Positions 1-7,309 of a DNA stretch of 15,488 nt are shown here, piece by piece. How positions within the stretch are numbered: the first letter of the stretch is position 1; each line of letters starts with the position of its first letter. The stretch spans positions 1 through 15,488 of the forward strand of contig DMOO01000187.1 of the NCBI GenBank assembly GCA_003456855.1, written 5' to 3'. This DNA comes from Sphaerochaeta sp. (GTDB taxonomy: Bacteria > Spirochaetota > Spirochaetia > Sphaerochaetales > Sphaerochaetaceae). The notes under the pieces are model-generated. The model was not told the origin of the DNA. It made no database searches and saw only the letters and a list, made by a program, of their open reading frames with translations. A program made the position numbers and the translations under genes.

Positions 1-344
1 ATCTCGTTCTCAGCCGTGCCGCTCTTTGCACCTACCAGGTCCTTTGCGTTCATGGCACATGGGATCTTCATGTTGATCAGGTTTCCGGTTATGAAGGCAA
101 GATAGCTTCCACCAGCACCCAGCATTGGTGTATAGACCAGGAACTCGACAACACTTGAGATCGTCCAGACAAGGCCAACCGAAAGGAAGCCCTTTCCAAG
201 GGCGCTGAACTTAGGCATGGACCCCAAATAAGCACCTATGACGAAGGGGGATCCAAGAAGCAGAATCAGAGTGACGATGGAGGTGACCCTTCCAATAATA
301 TGGGTGTCATGTTCATACTTTTCAAGATATCTGTCTTTTTCCAT
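1..344 (-). CDS. Multi-pass membrane protein, partner of DUF5058 protein (3' end outside window)
   Basis: The first 114 codons of a gene that runs off the left edge are visible. It starts at the ATG at 344, with an AGGAGG ribosome binding site 6-7 bases upstream. The N-terminus is a charged cytoplasmic stretch of about 18 residues (MEKDRYLEKYEHD...), followed by hydrophobic segments at about residues 18-42 and 50-70 and a third at about 75-90. This indicates an integral membrane protein. It lies 11 bases downstream of the DUF5058 gene, and its ribosome binding site abuts that gene's stop codon, so the two are almost certainly co-transcribed and translationally coupled. I do not recognise a named family with certainty. 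A two-protein membrane complex or transporter with the DUF5058 protein is an inference from the pairing. The function is unknown. Confidence 0.75.
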   Translation of the reverse strand, partial: MEKDRYLEKYEHDTHIIGRVTSIVTLILLLGSPFVIGAYLGSMPKFSALGKGFLSVGLVWTISSVVEFLVYTPMLGAGGSYLAFITGNLINMKIPCAMNAKDLVGAKSGTAENE

Positions 345-355
345 GTTCCACCTCC

Positions 356-1114
356 TTAACCTACCATGATGGCAGCTGCCATTCCTATCAGCATCGAACC
401 TGCAAGCGAGAAGCTCTCCAGCCATTGCATGCCCTTCTTCTTCGAGAGCCAGGAGAGCAGGGCCATTGCAAGCGCAGCCACAGCTGCAGTGATGATTGGG
501 GTCAGGCTCCCAGCAAAGGTGAAGAGACCCTTTCCAGAGATGAAGTCACCTATGTAAGAACCTATGTAGGCACTGCACATTCCAATGAACATGGCTGTCA
601 TTGCTATGTCGCCGAAACCACCTTTCTTCTCTGTTGAAGAAGAAAGCTGCTTCTTTCCGCCCTTGAGTCTGCCAAGGTACCTCTTGGAGAAAATTGTTGT
701 CAGTATCATGCCCCACATTATGCAGATGCACATCAAAAGCGCTATTGTCGCAAAGGCTTGGGTTGTCATTGTCTCTGCAGACAGTGGACTTACACCAAGT
801 TGCTCCGCAGCTCCCTGGGCCACTGTTGTCTCGTAGTGGAGGGCTCCGATGACCGAGAGTCTGAGCCATGGCCAAGGAATTCCCATCGAGCCCGCCAGGG
901 CAATGACTCCAAGCAGAATACCGACGCTTGGAAGAACAGAGAAGGCTGCACTGGAAGTGATTGCCTTCCTGAGCTTTGCAGTATCCATGCCTATTGCCTT
1001 GCCGGCCTTCCATGCACGTACCATGAAGACAACGCACATGATCGCGACGAACAGAACTATCCCACCGCAGACAAGATACATGAACCCACTGTTGAGCATT
1101 TCGATTACTGACAT
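356..1114 (-). CDS. DUF5058 family membrane protein
   Basis: This 252-residue integral membrane protein begins MSVIEMLNSGFMYLVCGG. The start at 1114 is preferred over upstream in-frame ATGs (for example 1168) because a GGAGGAG ribosome binding site lies just before it and the -10 box at 1140-1145 would fall inside a longer ORF. It has about five to six hydrophobic segments: roughly residues 10-33, 50-75 (containing a short Pro-rich PWPWLRLSVIG-type turn), 115-140, 170-195 and 200-250. The pattern of an N-terminal helix, then VRAWKAGKAIGMD, then SSAAFSVLPSVGILLGVIAL matches what I remember of DUF5058 proteins in Firmicutes and spirochaetes. Its role is not established. It heads an operon with a second membrane protein downstream, and it is transcribed away from the sugar ABC operon. 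A transporter-like role is only an inference. Confidence 0.8.
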   Translation of the reverse strand: MSVIEMLNSGFMYLVCGGIVLFVAIMCVVFMVRAWKAGKAIGMDTAKLRKAITSSAAFSVLPSVGILLGVIALAGSMGIPWPWLRLSVIGALHYETTVAQGAAEQLGVSPLSAETMTTQAFATIALLMCICIMWGMILTTIFSKRYLGRLKGGKKQLSSSTEKKGGFGDIAMTAMFIGMCSAYIGSYIGDFISGKGLFTFAGSLTPIITAAVAALAMALLSWLSKKKGMQWLESFSLAGSMLIGMAAAIMVG

Positions 1115-1139
1115 GTTCTCCTCCATTTGGATGTCTGAG

Positions 1140-1145
1140 ATTATA
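1140..1145 (-). promoter_or_regulatory. -10 box of the DUF5058 operon promoter
   Basis: On the minus strand the hexamer is a perfect TATAAT, 25 bases before the DUF5058 ATG at 1114 and upstream of its GGAGGAG site. No good -35 hexamer is present at 16-18 bases, so the promoter may be activator-dependent or weak. The position is what favours the ATG at 1114 as the true start. Confidence 0.6.
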
Positions 1146-1210
1146 CACCATGGGGAGGAGAATTGCATAAATCAACGAAAAACGAGTGAGAAAAATAAAA
1201 AAATTAGGGG

Positions 1211-1239
1211 TTGACCGGTTTAGTTTACCGGTTTACAAT
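1211..1239 (+). promoter_or_regulatory. Sigma-70 promoter of the sugar ABC transporter operon
   Basis: TTGACC at 1211-1216 and TACAAT at 1234-1239 are separated by exactly 17 bases, a near-consensus housekeeping promoter. Transcription should begin near 1246, giving a leader of about 68 nt before the binding-protein gene. Two short potential hairpins lie in the leader (1250-1262 and 1275-1293), followed by an AGGAGG ribosome binding site. The promoter spacer carries the direct repeat described separately. Confidence 0.8.
1214..1235 (+). promoter_or_regulatory. Putative operator: direct repeat ACCGGTTTA overlapping the promoter
   Basis: The 9-base sequence ACCGGTTTA occurs at 1214-1222 and again at 1227-1235, a spacing of 13 bases. 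It overlaps the -35 box, the spacer and the start of the -10 box. Each copy is centred on the palindrome ACCGGT with an A/T-rich flank, the kind of CG-centred site LacI-family repressors bind. The second copy, read as GTTTACCGGTTTAC, matches its reverse complement at 10 of 14 positions. The LacI-family gene in the same operon is the likely binder, so autoregulation is inferred. The sequence evidence is the repeat and its position only. Confidence 0.55.
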
Positions 1240-1313
1240 GTTGAACATAGGGCATGATGCCCGAATTAGTTCGTTACCCTGGATTATTGGGTAGATAAAA
1301 TTAGGAGGATAAT

Positions 1314-2606
1314 ATGAAGAAACTTTTTATCGTTCTTTTGGTCGCAACTGTGGCACTCACAGGATTGTTCGCACAGTCTGCCTCAGAGGAAAGCAGTGCA
1401 AATGGATCAGTCTACTGGCTTAACTTCAAGCCTGAGTCTGACGCAACACTTCAGGAGCTTGCTAAACTCTATACAGAGAAGACCGGCGTTTCAGTAAAGG
1501 TCGTCACCGCTGCTTCAGGAACGTATAATGAGACACTGACAGCAGAGATGGACAAGGCTTCTGCACCTACATTGTTTGTCGTCGGAAACCAGGCTGCTGT
1601 CGATACCTGGGGAGACTACTGCTATGATCTCACAGGAACAAAGATCGCAGGTGAGTTGAACACTGATGCCTACAACCTCTATGCCGCAGACGGCAAGCTC
1701 GCTTCCATCGGCTACTGCTATGAGACATTCGGAATCATCGCAAACGAGGAGCTTCTCCAGAAGGCAGGCCACAGCGTATCAGAGATCAAGGATTTCGCTT
1801 CTCTGAAGGCTGTCGCTGAGGACATCCACGCAAGAGCCAATGAGCTCGGATTCGATGCTTTCACCTCAAGTGGAATGGACGGAAGCTCATCATGGAGATT
1901 CTCTGGTCACCTCGCAAACGCAGCTCTCTACTATGAGTGCAGAGATGACAAATGGACAGAGGCTCCTGCAACGATCAAGGGAACCTATCTTGACAACTTC
2001 AAGAACATCTGGGATCTGTACATCAACAATTCAGCCTATGACCCGGCAACACTGGCAACTGGCGGATACGATGCAGAGGCAGAGTTCGGAAAGAAGGAAG
2101 CTGCCTTCTACCAGAATGGAAACTGGGAGTATGATGCACTGGTCAACAAGTATGGCCTTGATTCAACAAAGCTTGTCATGATCCCGTTCTACTGCGGAGT
2201 CTCCGGAGAGGAGATGGCCGGTCTCAACAGCGGAACAGAGAATTGCTGGGCAGTCAACGGCAAGGCTTCTGATGCAGACATCCAGGCAACACTTGACTTC
2301 ATGTATTGGATGGTCACCGACGCAGAGGCAACAGCAATGCTCGCCACAACATTCGGTTCAATCCCATACAAGCAGGCAGCAACACCTGAGAATGTCTTCC
2401 TTGCACAGGCAAACCAGTATGCAAACGAAGGCAAGTACACAATGACTTGGGCTTTCAACTACACACCAAACGTTGATGAGTGGAGAGCTGGAGTCGTCTC
2501 AGCAATGAACCAGTACGATGCAAACCAGACAGCAGAGAACTGGAAGCTTGTCGAGACTGCATTCGTGCAGGGTTGGGCAACACAGTACAAGAACGCAAAC
2601 AACTGA
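1314..2606 (+). CDS. ABC transporter periplasmic sugar-binding protein (family 1 solute-binding protein)
   Basis: This 430-residue protein has a classic signal peptide: MKK, a hydrophobic core at residues 4-18, and a likely signal peptidase I site after LFA at residue 20. There is no cysteine, so it should be a free periplasmic protein and not a lipoprotein. The rest has the length and character of CUT1 oligosaccharide-binding proteins (MalE/UgpB-like). It is rich in Trp and Tyr, as expected for sugar stacking, and has typical segments such as AAFYQNGNWEYDAL near residues 262-275 and TTFGSIPYKQAA near 343-354. The start has a strong AGGAGG site 6 bases upstream. It is the first gene of the operon with two permeases, a LacI regulator and malQ. 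That context suggests a maltodextrin or other alpha-glucan ligand, but the sequence alone does not fix the sugar. Confidence 0.9.
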   Translation: MKKLFIVLLVATVALTGLFAQSASEESSANGSVYWLNFKPESDATLQELAKLYTEKTGVSVKVVTAASGTYNETLTAEMDKASAPTLFVVGNQAAVDTWGDYCYDLTGTKIAGELNTDAYNLYAADGKLASIGYCYETFGIIANEELLQKAGHSVSEIKDFASLKAVAEDIHARANELGFDAFTSSGMDGSSSWRFSGHLANAALYYECRDDKWTEAPATIKGTYLDNFKNIWDLYINNSAYDPATLATGGYDAEAEFGKKEAAFYQNGNWEYDALVNKYGLDSTKLVMIPFYCGVSGEEMAGLNSGTENCWAVNGKASDADIQATLDFMYWMVTDAEATAMLATTFGSIPYKQAATPENVFLAQANQYANEGKYTMTWAFNYTPNVDEWRAGVVSAMNQYDANQTAENWKLVETAFVQGWATQYKNANN

Positions 2607-2620
2607 TTGTTTGACCATTT

Positions 2621-2646
2621 TCGGGCAGGGTTACCTGCCCGATTTT
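2621..2646 (+). terminator. Intercistronic hairpin, probable attenuating terminator
   Basis: A perfect 9-bp stem (TCGGGCAGG at 2621-2629 with CCTGCCCGA at 2634-2642) closes a GTTA loop and is followed by only four T residues. It sits 15 bases after the stop of the binding-protein gene and before the permease genes. Its likely role is partial termination or mRNA 3'-end protection, so that the binding protein is made in excess over the membrane components. That arrangement is common in sugar ABC operons. The short T-run argues against full termination. Confidence 0.65.
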
Positions 2647-2692
2647 CAGATGCGCAAAGAAATTGCACTTTGAGCATGCGGAGATCGTAGAT

Positions 2693-3634
2693 ATGGGAAA
2701 GACCTTAAAGAAAAAAAGCACTGGAGCGGCCTCCGTCAACGGAAGATTGCTCCGCTCACCGATGCGCAAGTGGTCATGGCTTTTCATGGGCCCGACCGTA
2801 CTGGCGTTCTTCATCGGTTTCATTTGGCCGTTCATAAGGGGATTCGGCCTGTCCTTCACTAAATTCAGGACAACCTCGGACGCCAAGTTCCTCGGATTTG
2901 GACATCTCTTTGACAACTACATCAGAGCCTTCAAAGACCCGAGTTTCGTCCATGCCTTCTGGTATACAGCTCTGTTCACTGTGGTCTCTGTCGTGCTCAT
3001 TAACGTGCTGGCATTCGCTGTGGCCTATGCCCTCACAAGGGGCATCCACGGCAACAACCTGTTCAGGACCGTTTTCTTCATGCCTAACCTGATAGGAGGT
3101 ATAGTCCTCGGATATATCTGGTCGATGATCTTCGACGGTATTCTCACCCATCTCAACACCTCTATCATGCTTGAGACGAAGTATGGGTTCTGGGGCTTGA
3201 TAATTCTGATGTGCTGGCAGCAGGTGGGCTATATGATGATAATCTACATAGCAGGCCTGCAGGCTATTCCAGAGGATATGCTCGAGGCTGCAAAGATAGA
3301 TGGCGCAGGTGGCTGGCAGACACTTTGGAGGGTGACCATACCGAACGTGATGTCATCCATAACGATCTGCGTATTCCTGACTCTCTCGAATGGTTTCAAG
3401 CTGTTCGACCAGAACCTTGCCCTCACTGCAGGCCAGCCATTCAGATTCAAGGCTGACGGATCGACCGTGAAGACCACTGAGATGCTTGCACTTAACATCT
3501 ACAACACCTTCTACGGACAGAACACCAGTGCAAGAGGGACCGCCCAGGCCAAGGCAGTGCTGTTCTTCATCCTGGTTGCTGCTCTTGGACTCATCCAGCT
3601 GAAGGTCACAAGGAAGAGGGAGGTTCAGCAGTAA
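2693..3634 (+). CDS. ABC sugar transporter permease (MalF/UgpA type)
   Basis: This is a 313-residue inner-membrane permease of the CUT1 family. I start it at the ATG at 2693, which has a GGAG site 9 bases upstream. An in-frame TTG at 2663 would add ten residues but lacks a good ribosome binding site. The cytoplasmic N-terminus (KTLKKKST...) is followed by about six transmembrane segments, at roughly residues 29-50, 88-115, 128-150, 166-190, 218-235 and 288-305. The conserved EAA loop, MLEAAKIDGAGGWQTLWRVTIP at about residues 197-217, contacts the ATPase. It is far shorter than enterobacterial MalF and resembles the compact UgpA/MsmF form. It pairs with the next gene, whose start codon overlaps this stop by one base (TAATG). 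Confidence 0.93.
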   Translation: MGKTLKKKSTGAASVNGRLLRSPMRKWSWLFMGPTVLAFFIGFIWPFIRGFGLSFTKFRTTSDAKFLGFGHLFDNYIRAFKDPSFVHAFWYTALFTVVSVVLINVLAFAVAYALTRGIHGNNLFRTVFFMPNLIGGIVLGYIWSMIFDGILTHLNTSIMLETKYGFWGLIILMCWQQVGYMMIIYIAGLQAIPEDMLEAAKIDGAGGWQTLWRVTIPNVMSSITICVFLTLSNGFKLFDQNLALTAGQPFRFKADGSTVKTTEMLALNIYNTFYGQNTSARGTAQAKAVLFFILVAALGLIQLKVTRKREVQQ

Positions 3635-4488
3635 TGGCAAAGACATTGAAAGCGCAAAGAACCGGCAAACTGTTTCTCACTATATTGTTCACCCTCATAA
3701 GCATAATATGGGTAGCTCCAGTCTTCCTTGTTCTGGTCAACTCATTCAAGTTGAACACCTATGTGAAGACCAACACCTTCGCCCTTCCTTTCGGAGAGAT
3801 GGGAGCAGGCTGGAGCAACTTTGTGAAAGGCATGACCTTCGGCAACTATCCATTCATCAAGTCCGCCCTGTATTCGCTTGTGATCACATTGAGCTCGACC
3901 ATTCTGATACTCCTCTGCACATCCATGAGCGCCTGGTATATAGCACGTGTGGATAGCCTGTTCTGCAGACTCATCTATTTCATCTGCGTGTTCTCCATGG
4001 TCGTCCCTTTCCAGATGGTCATGTTCACATTGGCAAAGACGGCGGACACACTGCATCTCAACACTCCATTCACGATCCCTGTCATCTATCTTGGATTCGG
4101 TGCAGGTCTTGCAATATTCATGTTCGTCGGCTTCGTGAAGAGTGTTCCGCTCGGAATGGAGGAGGCTGCGGCGATTGACGGATGCGGTCCTGTGAGAACA
4201 TTCTTCAGAATCGTCCTCCCTGTCCTCAAACCCACCCTGATCTCAGTTGGAATCCTTGAGATAATGTGGGTCTGGAACGACTACCTCCTGCCGTATCTGG
4301 TACTTGACAGGACGAAGTATATGACGATACCTATTCATATACAGTATCTGAAGGGAAGTTATGGAACTGTGGATCTTGGAGCGACCATGGCTTTGATTCT
4401 TATGAGCATCATACCTGTGATAGTTTTCTATCTCGCTTGTCAGAAGCATATCATCAAGGGTGTTGCCGCCGGAGCTATCAAGGGTTAA
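3634..4488 (+). CDS. ABC sugar transporter permease (MalG/UgpE type)
   Basis: This 284-residue inner-membrane permease is the second half of the CUT1 channel. It starts at the ATG overlapping the upstream stop codon (TAATG), so the two permeases are translationally coupled and made in equal amounts. About six transmembrane segments are visible, the first at residues 12-36. The EAA loop is at about residues 176-197 (EEAAAIDGCGPVRTFFRIVLP). The C-terminus, ending in a Lys-rich QKHIIKGVAAGAIKG, is typical of MalG/UgpE proteins. A CUT1 transporter also needs an ATP-binding subunit (MalK/MsmX/UgpC). None is encoded here, so a shared ATPase encoded elsewhere probably energises it. The LacI-type gene starts 3 bases after the stop. 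Confidence 0.93.
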   Translation: MAKTLKAQRTGKLFLTILFTLISIIWVAPVFLVLVNSFKLNTYVKTNTFALPFGEMGAGWSNFVKGMTFGNYPFIKSALYSLVITLSSTILILLCTSMSAWYIARVDSLFCRLIYFICVFSMVVPFQMVMFTLAKTADTLHLNTPFTIPVIYLGFGAGLAIFMFVGFVKSVPLGMEEAAAIDGCGPVRTFFRIVLPVLKPTLISVGILEIMWVWNDYLLPYLVLDRTKYMTIPIHIQYLKGSYGTVDLGATMALILMSIIPVIVFYLACQKHIIKGVAAGAIKG

Positions 4489-4491
4489 GGA

Positions 4492-5553
4492 ATGAAGTCA
4501 TCTATGTCAGCTAAAAGGGTTACAATGTCAGATATAGCGGCCAAGACAGGATTCTCTAAGACCGCGGTATCCTTTGCGTTCAACAAGCCGGATAGGATCT
4601 CCCCTGAGTCAAGGGAGAGAATCCTTGCTGTTGCAAAGGAGAATGGATACATACCTGACCCTATGGCAAGAAACTTCTCGACGGGAAGGTATATGAATGT
4701 AGGCCTTCTTCTCCCCCAGAAGGTCCAGTCCAGTCTTTCAAACCCATATACGCATGGCATAATCAAGGGGATAGCGGAGGTTTGCCAGACCCATGACTAC
4801 ATGTTCACCGTCATACCCCCGATAAGGTCCTCCATAAACGAATCCGTCAGAAACGCCACCGTTGACGGCATCATAACCATGGGCCTTTATGTGAGCGATG
4901 ATATTGACGAGATTCTCGAGCAGAGGCAGATACCTGTGGTCGCAATCGACGGCGCTGACAGCTCCGAGACGATCTCCGTCTGCATTGACGAGGTTGAAGC
5001 TGCAAGAATCCAGATGATGGCCGTCCTTGATAGAGGTCACAGAAGAATAGCAGTGTTCTCACTTCAGGATGACGCCTATGCCTCAAACACTCCTGCTGAG
5101 GCAAGATCCATCGTCAAGAAGAGAAAGCTGGGCTATTCAGAGGCTCTCCAATCCGTAGGGATGTCATTCTCCGATGTCCAATGCATAAACTTGGAGACCA
5201 CCTTCGAATCAGGACAAAGCAACATGGCGAAGCTGCTGGAGAAGGATATGGCTGAAAGACCCACATGCATAGTCTGCATGTCTGACATATCTGCCCTAGG
5301 TGCCCTGGCTGCGATTCGAGAAGCTGGCCTCAGTTCCCCGGAAGACATCTCCGTAATCGGCTTCGATGGCTTGGAGGATCTGAGAATATACGGCAGACGT
5401 CTGACGACAATCAGACAGAGTGCATACGAGAAAGGCCTTAAGAGCGCAGAGATTCTGTTTTCCCTCATTGGGGGATCCAAACTGAATGAGAGGATTGTAA
5501 GAGTCCCGTTCGAGCTCCTGGAGGGTGAGACCCTTGGTGATGCAAAGTGCTAG
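4492..5553 (+). CDS. LacI/GalR-family transcriptional regulator
   Basis: This 353-residue protein has a LacI-type helix-turn-helix at about residues 10-35 (VTMSDIAAKTGFSKTAVSFAFN) and the hinge-helix region up to about residue 60. After that comes the periplasmic-binding-protein-like effector domain (MNVGLLLPQ... to ...SVIGFDGLEDLRIYGRRLTTIRQ). The ATG at 4492 has an AAGGG site 7 bases upstream and lies 3 bases after the permease stop. In-frame ATGs at 4504 and 4525 are possible alternatives. Lying between the permeases and malQ, it most likely represses this operon and is induced by a sugar derived from the imported substrate. The direct repeat in the operon promoter is its likely target. 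Its 3' end overlaps malQ by 7 bases. Confidence 0.92.
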   Translation: MKSSMSAKRVTMSDIAAKTGFSKTAVSFAFNKPDRISPESRERILAVAKENGYIPDPMARNFSTGRYMNVGLLLPQKVQSSLSNPYTHGIIKGIAEVCQTHDYMFTVIPPIRSSINESVRNATVDGIITMGLYVSDDIDEILEQRQIPVVAIDGADSSETISVCIDEVEAARIQMMAVLDRGHRRIAVFSLQDDAYASNTPAEARSIVKKRKLGYSEALQSVGMSFSDVQCINLETTFESGQSNMAKLLEKDMAERPTCIVCMSDISALGALAAIREAGLSSPEDISVIGFDGLEDLRIYGRRLTTIRQSAYEKGLKSAEILFSLIGGSKLNERIVRVPFELLEGETLGDAKC

Positions 5554-7061
5554 ACCTCTGTGCTTCAAGATCTTCCGGGATACTCCTCCATGTCACGTGC
5601 CTTCCCTGTGAATATGGGATTGGGGATTTCGGACCCAGTGCTTATGATTTCGTCGACAACTTGGCAAGCTGCTCTGTTCGCTACTGGCAGATGCTCCCGC
5701 TTGGACCTACCGGCTACGGCAACAGCCCATATTCTCCAAGGTCTACATTTGCGGGTAATGAGCTTATCATCTCTCCGGAGCTTCTTGCAAAAGGCGGATT
5801 GCTCACGGAATCCGAAATCTCAGACCATCCACACTTCCCCGCGACCAAGGTAGACTTCTCTGAAGTGACGAAGTGGAAGATTCCACTTCTGAAGAAGGCT
5901 GCAAGGCGTGCACTCAGTGATAAGGTGTTTCTTCAAGCTCTCGATGGATTCAGGGAGGCCAATTCCCTATGGTTGCCTGACTATGCCCTGTTCATGGTCC
6001 TGTATTCCAAATACAACGATGCACGTTGGCATACAGTGTGGAACAGACGGGAGGGGCTTAGAGACAATGCCACTATATCCAGGCTCATGGATGAGAAACG
6101 CTCTGAGATTGAGGAGTGGGAGGCCTTGCAGTACATCTTTGATGTCCAGTGCAAGGAACTCGGAGCCTATGCCAGGTCAAAGGATGTCTGGACGATTGGC
6201 GACATACCGATCTTCGTGGGGGAGGACAGCGCCGATGTGTGGTCACATCCCGAACTATTCAAACGGGATGAGGCAGGCTCCTTCTCCGATGTCTCCGGTG
6301 TTCCGCCTGATAACTTCTCCGCCACAGGCCAGCTTTGGGGCACCCCTGTCTATGACTGGGGCTTCCACGAGCGCACGGGCTTTGAGTGGTGGGTCTCCAG
6401 GGTCAGAAGAAGTCTTGAGTTGAACGATGTTCTGCGAATAGACCATTTCAGAGGCTTTGATGCCTGCTATGAGATACCAGCAGGATCCAAGACTGCAGAA
6501 CATGGGATTTGGACACCAGCTCCCGGAGTCAGGTTCTTCAAGACGCTGGAAGAGCAGTTGGGTAGACTTCCTATAATAGCCGAGGATCTTGGAAACATAA
6601 CGGAGTCGGTAATTCGTCTTCGCACCTCAAACGGCTTCCCGGGTATGAAGATAGCCCAATTCGGATTTGTCTTTGACGAAGAGGGGGACTTTGACCGTTC
6701 CCATTCTTTCCTTCCTGCCAACTACGGCAAGGACTATGTGGCATACACGGGTACCCATGACAATGACACCACCCTTGGATGGTTCAGATCCCTCAAGGAG
6801 AAGGAGAGGGCAAGTGTCCTGTCTTATCTGAAAACGGACGAGAAGGGTATAGTCGAGTCTCTTGTCAGTGCTGTGATGAACAGCGATGCCGCCTTGGCCG
6901 TGATCCAGATGCAGGATCTGCTTGGTCTGGATGGCAGTGCCAGGATGAACTACCCGTCCACGTGCAATGACCGCAACTGGTCCTGGCGAATGAAGGATGG
7001 GGATTTCTCCACAGCTGCCATTGAGAAGCTGTCTTCCCTTGTCAGATCTACAGGACGATAG
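5547..7061 (+). CDS. malQ: 4-alpha-glucanotransferase (amylomaltase, GH77)
   Basis: This 504-residue cytoplasmic enzyme transfers alpha-1,4-glucan segments between maltodextrins and releases glucose. The family fingerprint is complete. It includes SSGILLHVTCLPCEYGIGDFGP at residues 8-30, LPLGPTGYGNSPYSP near 50-64, RIDHFRG with the probable nucleophile D299, IIAEDLG with the probable acid/base E346, and YTGTHDNDTT with the third carboxylate D405. Length is normal for GH77 without an N-terminal extension. The start is a GTG at 5547, the first possible start after an in-frame stop at 5538. It overlaps the end of the LacI gene by 7 bases, so translation is probably coupled. Its place behind the transporter and regulator is the best evidence that the operon handles maltodextrin or starch fragments. 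Its 3' end overlaps the opposing nucleotidyltransferase gene by 14 bases. Confidence 0.96.
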   Translation: MLDLCASRSSGILLHVTCLPCEYGIGDFGPSAYDFVDNLASCSVRYWQMLPLGPTGYGNSPYSPRSTFAGNELIISPELLAKGGLLTESEISDHPHFPATKVDFSEVTKWKIPLLKKAARRALSDKVFLQALDGFREANSLWLPDYALFMVLYSKYNDARWHTVWNRREGLRDNATISRLMDEKRSEIEEWEALQYIFDVQCKELGAYARSKDVWTIGDIPIFVGEDSADVWSHPELFKRDEAGSFSDVSGVPPDNFSATGQLWGTPVYDWGFHERTGFEWWVSRVRRSLELNDVLRIDHFRGFDACYEIPAGSKTAEHGIWTPAPGVRFFKTLEEQLGRLPIIAEDLGNITESVIRLRTSNGFPGMKIAQFGFVFDEEGDFDRSHSFLPANYGKDYVAYTGTHDNDTTLGWFRSLKEKERASVLSYLKTDEKGIVESLVSAVMNSDAALAVIQMQDLLGLDGSARMNYPSTCNDRNWSWRMKDGDFSTAAIEKLSSLVRSTGR

Positions 7062-7287
7062 CCCTGAGTTTCTCCACCATTGTGGAAAGAACCTTTGGCA
7101 GATTCGGTCCCTTGCATGTAAGCGCAGCATCCATGTCTTTCTCGAAATCCTCAGGAAGCTTTGAACAGTTGGAAAGGGCGAAGGCAACAAGGCGCTTCTC
7201 TCCTGGATGCAAAAGCCTGTTGATTGCAAACAGGGCGTCGAAGTAGCTTTCCATGAATGCCGCTGTCCTGTGATTCACACTGTTCAT
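7048..7287 (-). CDS. Nucleotidyltransferase C-terminal fragment
   Basis: This is the downstream piece of the broken gene, 79 residues from the ATG at 7287 (MNSVNHRTAAFMESYFDALFAINRLLHPGEKRL...). It is helical and has no catalytic motif of its own. The homologous reading extends upstream of this ATG to about 7320, which is the main reason for reading the two frames as one disrupted gene. There is no ribosome binding site suited to independent translation. Confidence 0.55.
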   Translation of the reverse strand: MNSVNHRTAAFMESYFDALFAINRLLHPGEKRLVAFALSNCSKLPEDFEKDMDAALTCKGPNLPKVLSTMVEKLRAIVL

Positions 7288-7309
7288 GTCCTTCCTTCTG
7301 ATGGCCTTG

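Noticed and set aside
546..1175. Minus-strand reading frame of 209 codons in another frame of the DUF5058 gene
   Set aside because: The translation is rich in Cys, His, Arg and Trp without any pattern, and it overlaps a clearly real membrane protein with a good ribosome binding site.
2663..2692. Upstream TTG start for the first permease
   Set aside because: It has no good ribosome binding site, while the ATG at 2693 has GGAG at a proper distance. The extra ten residues are not typical of the family.
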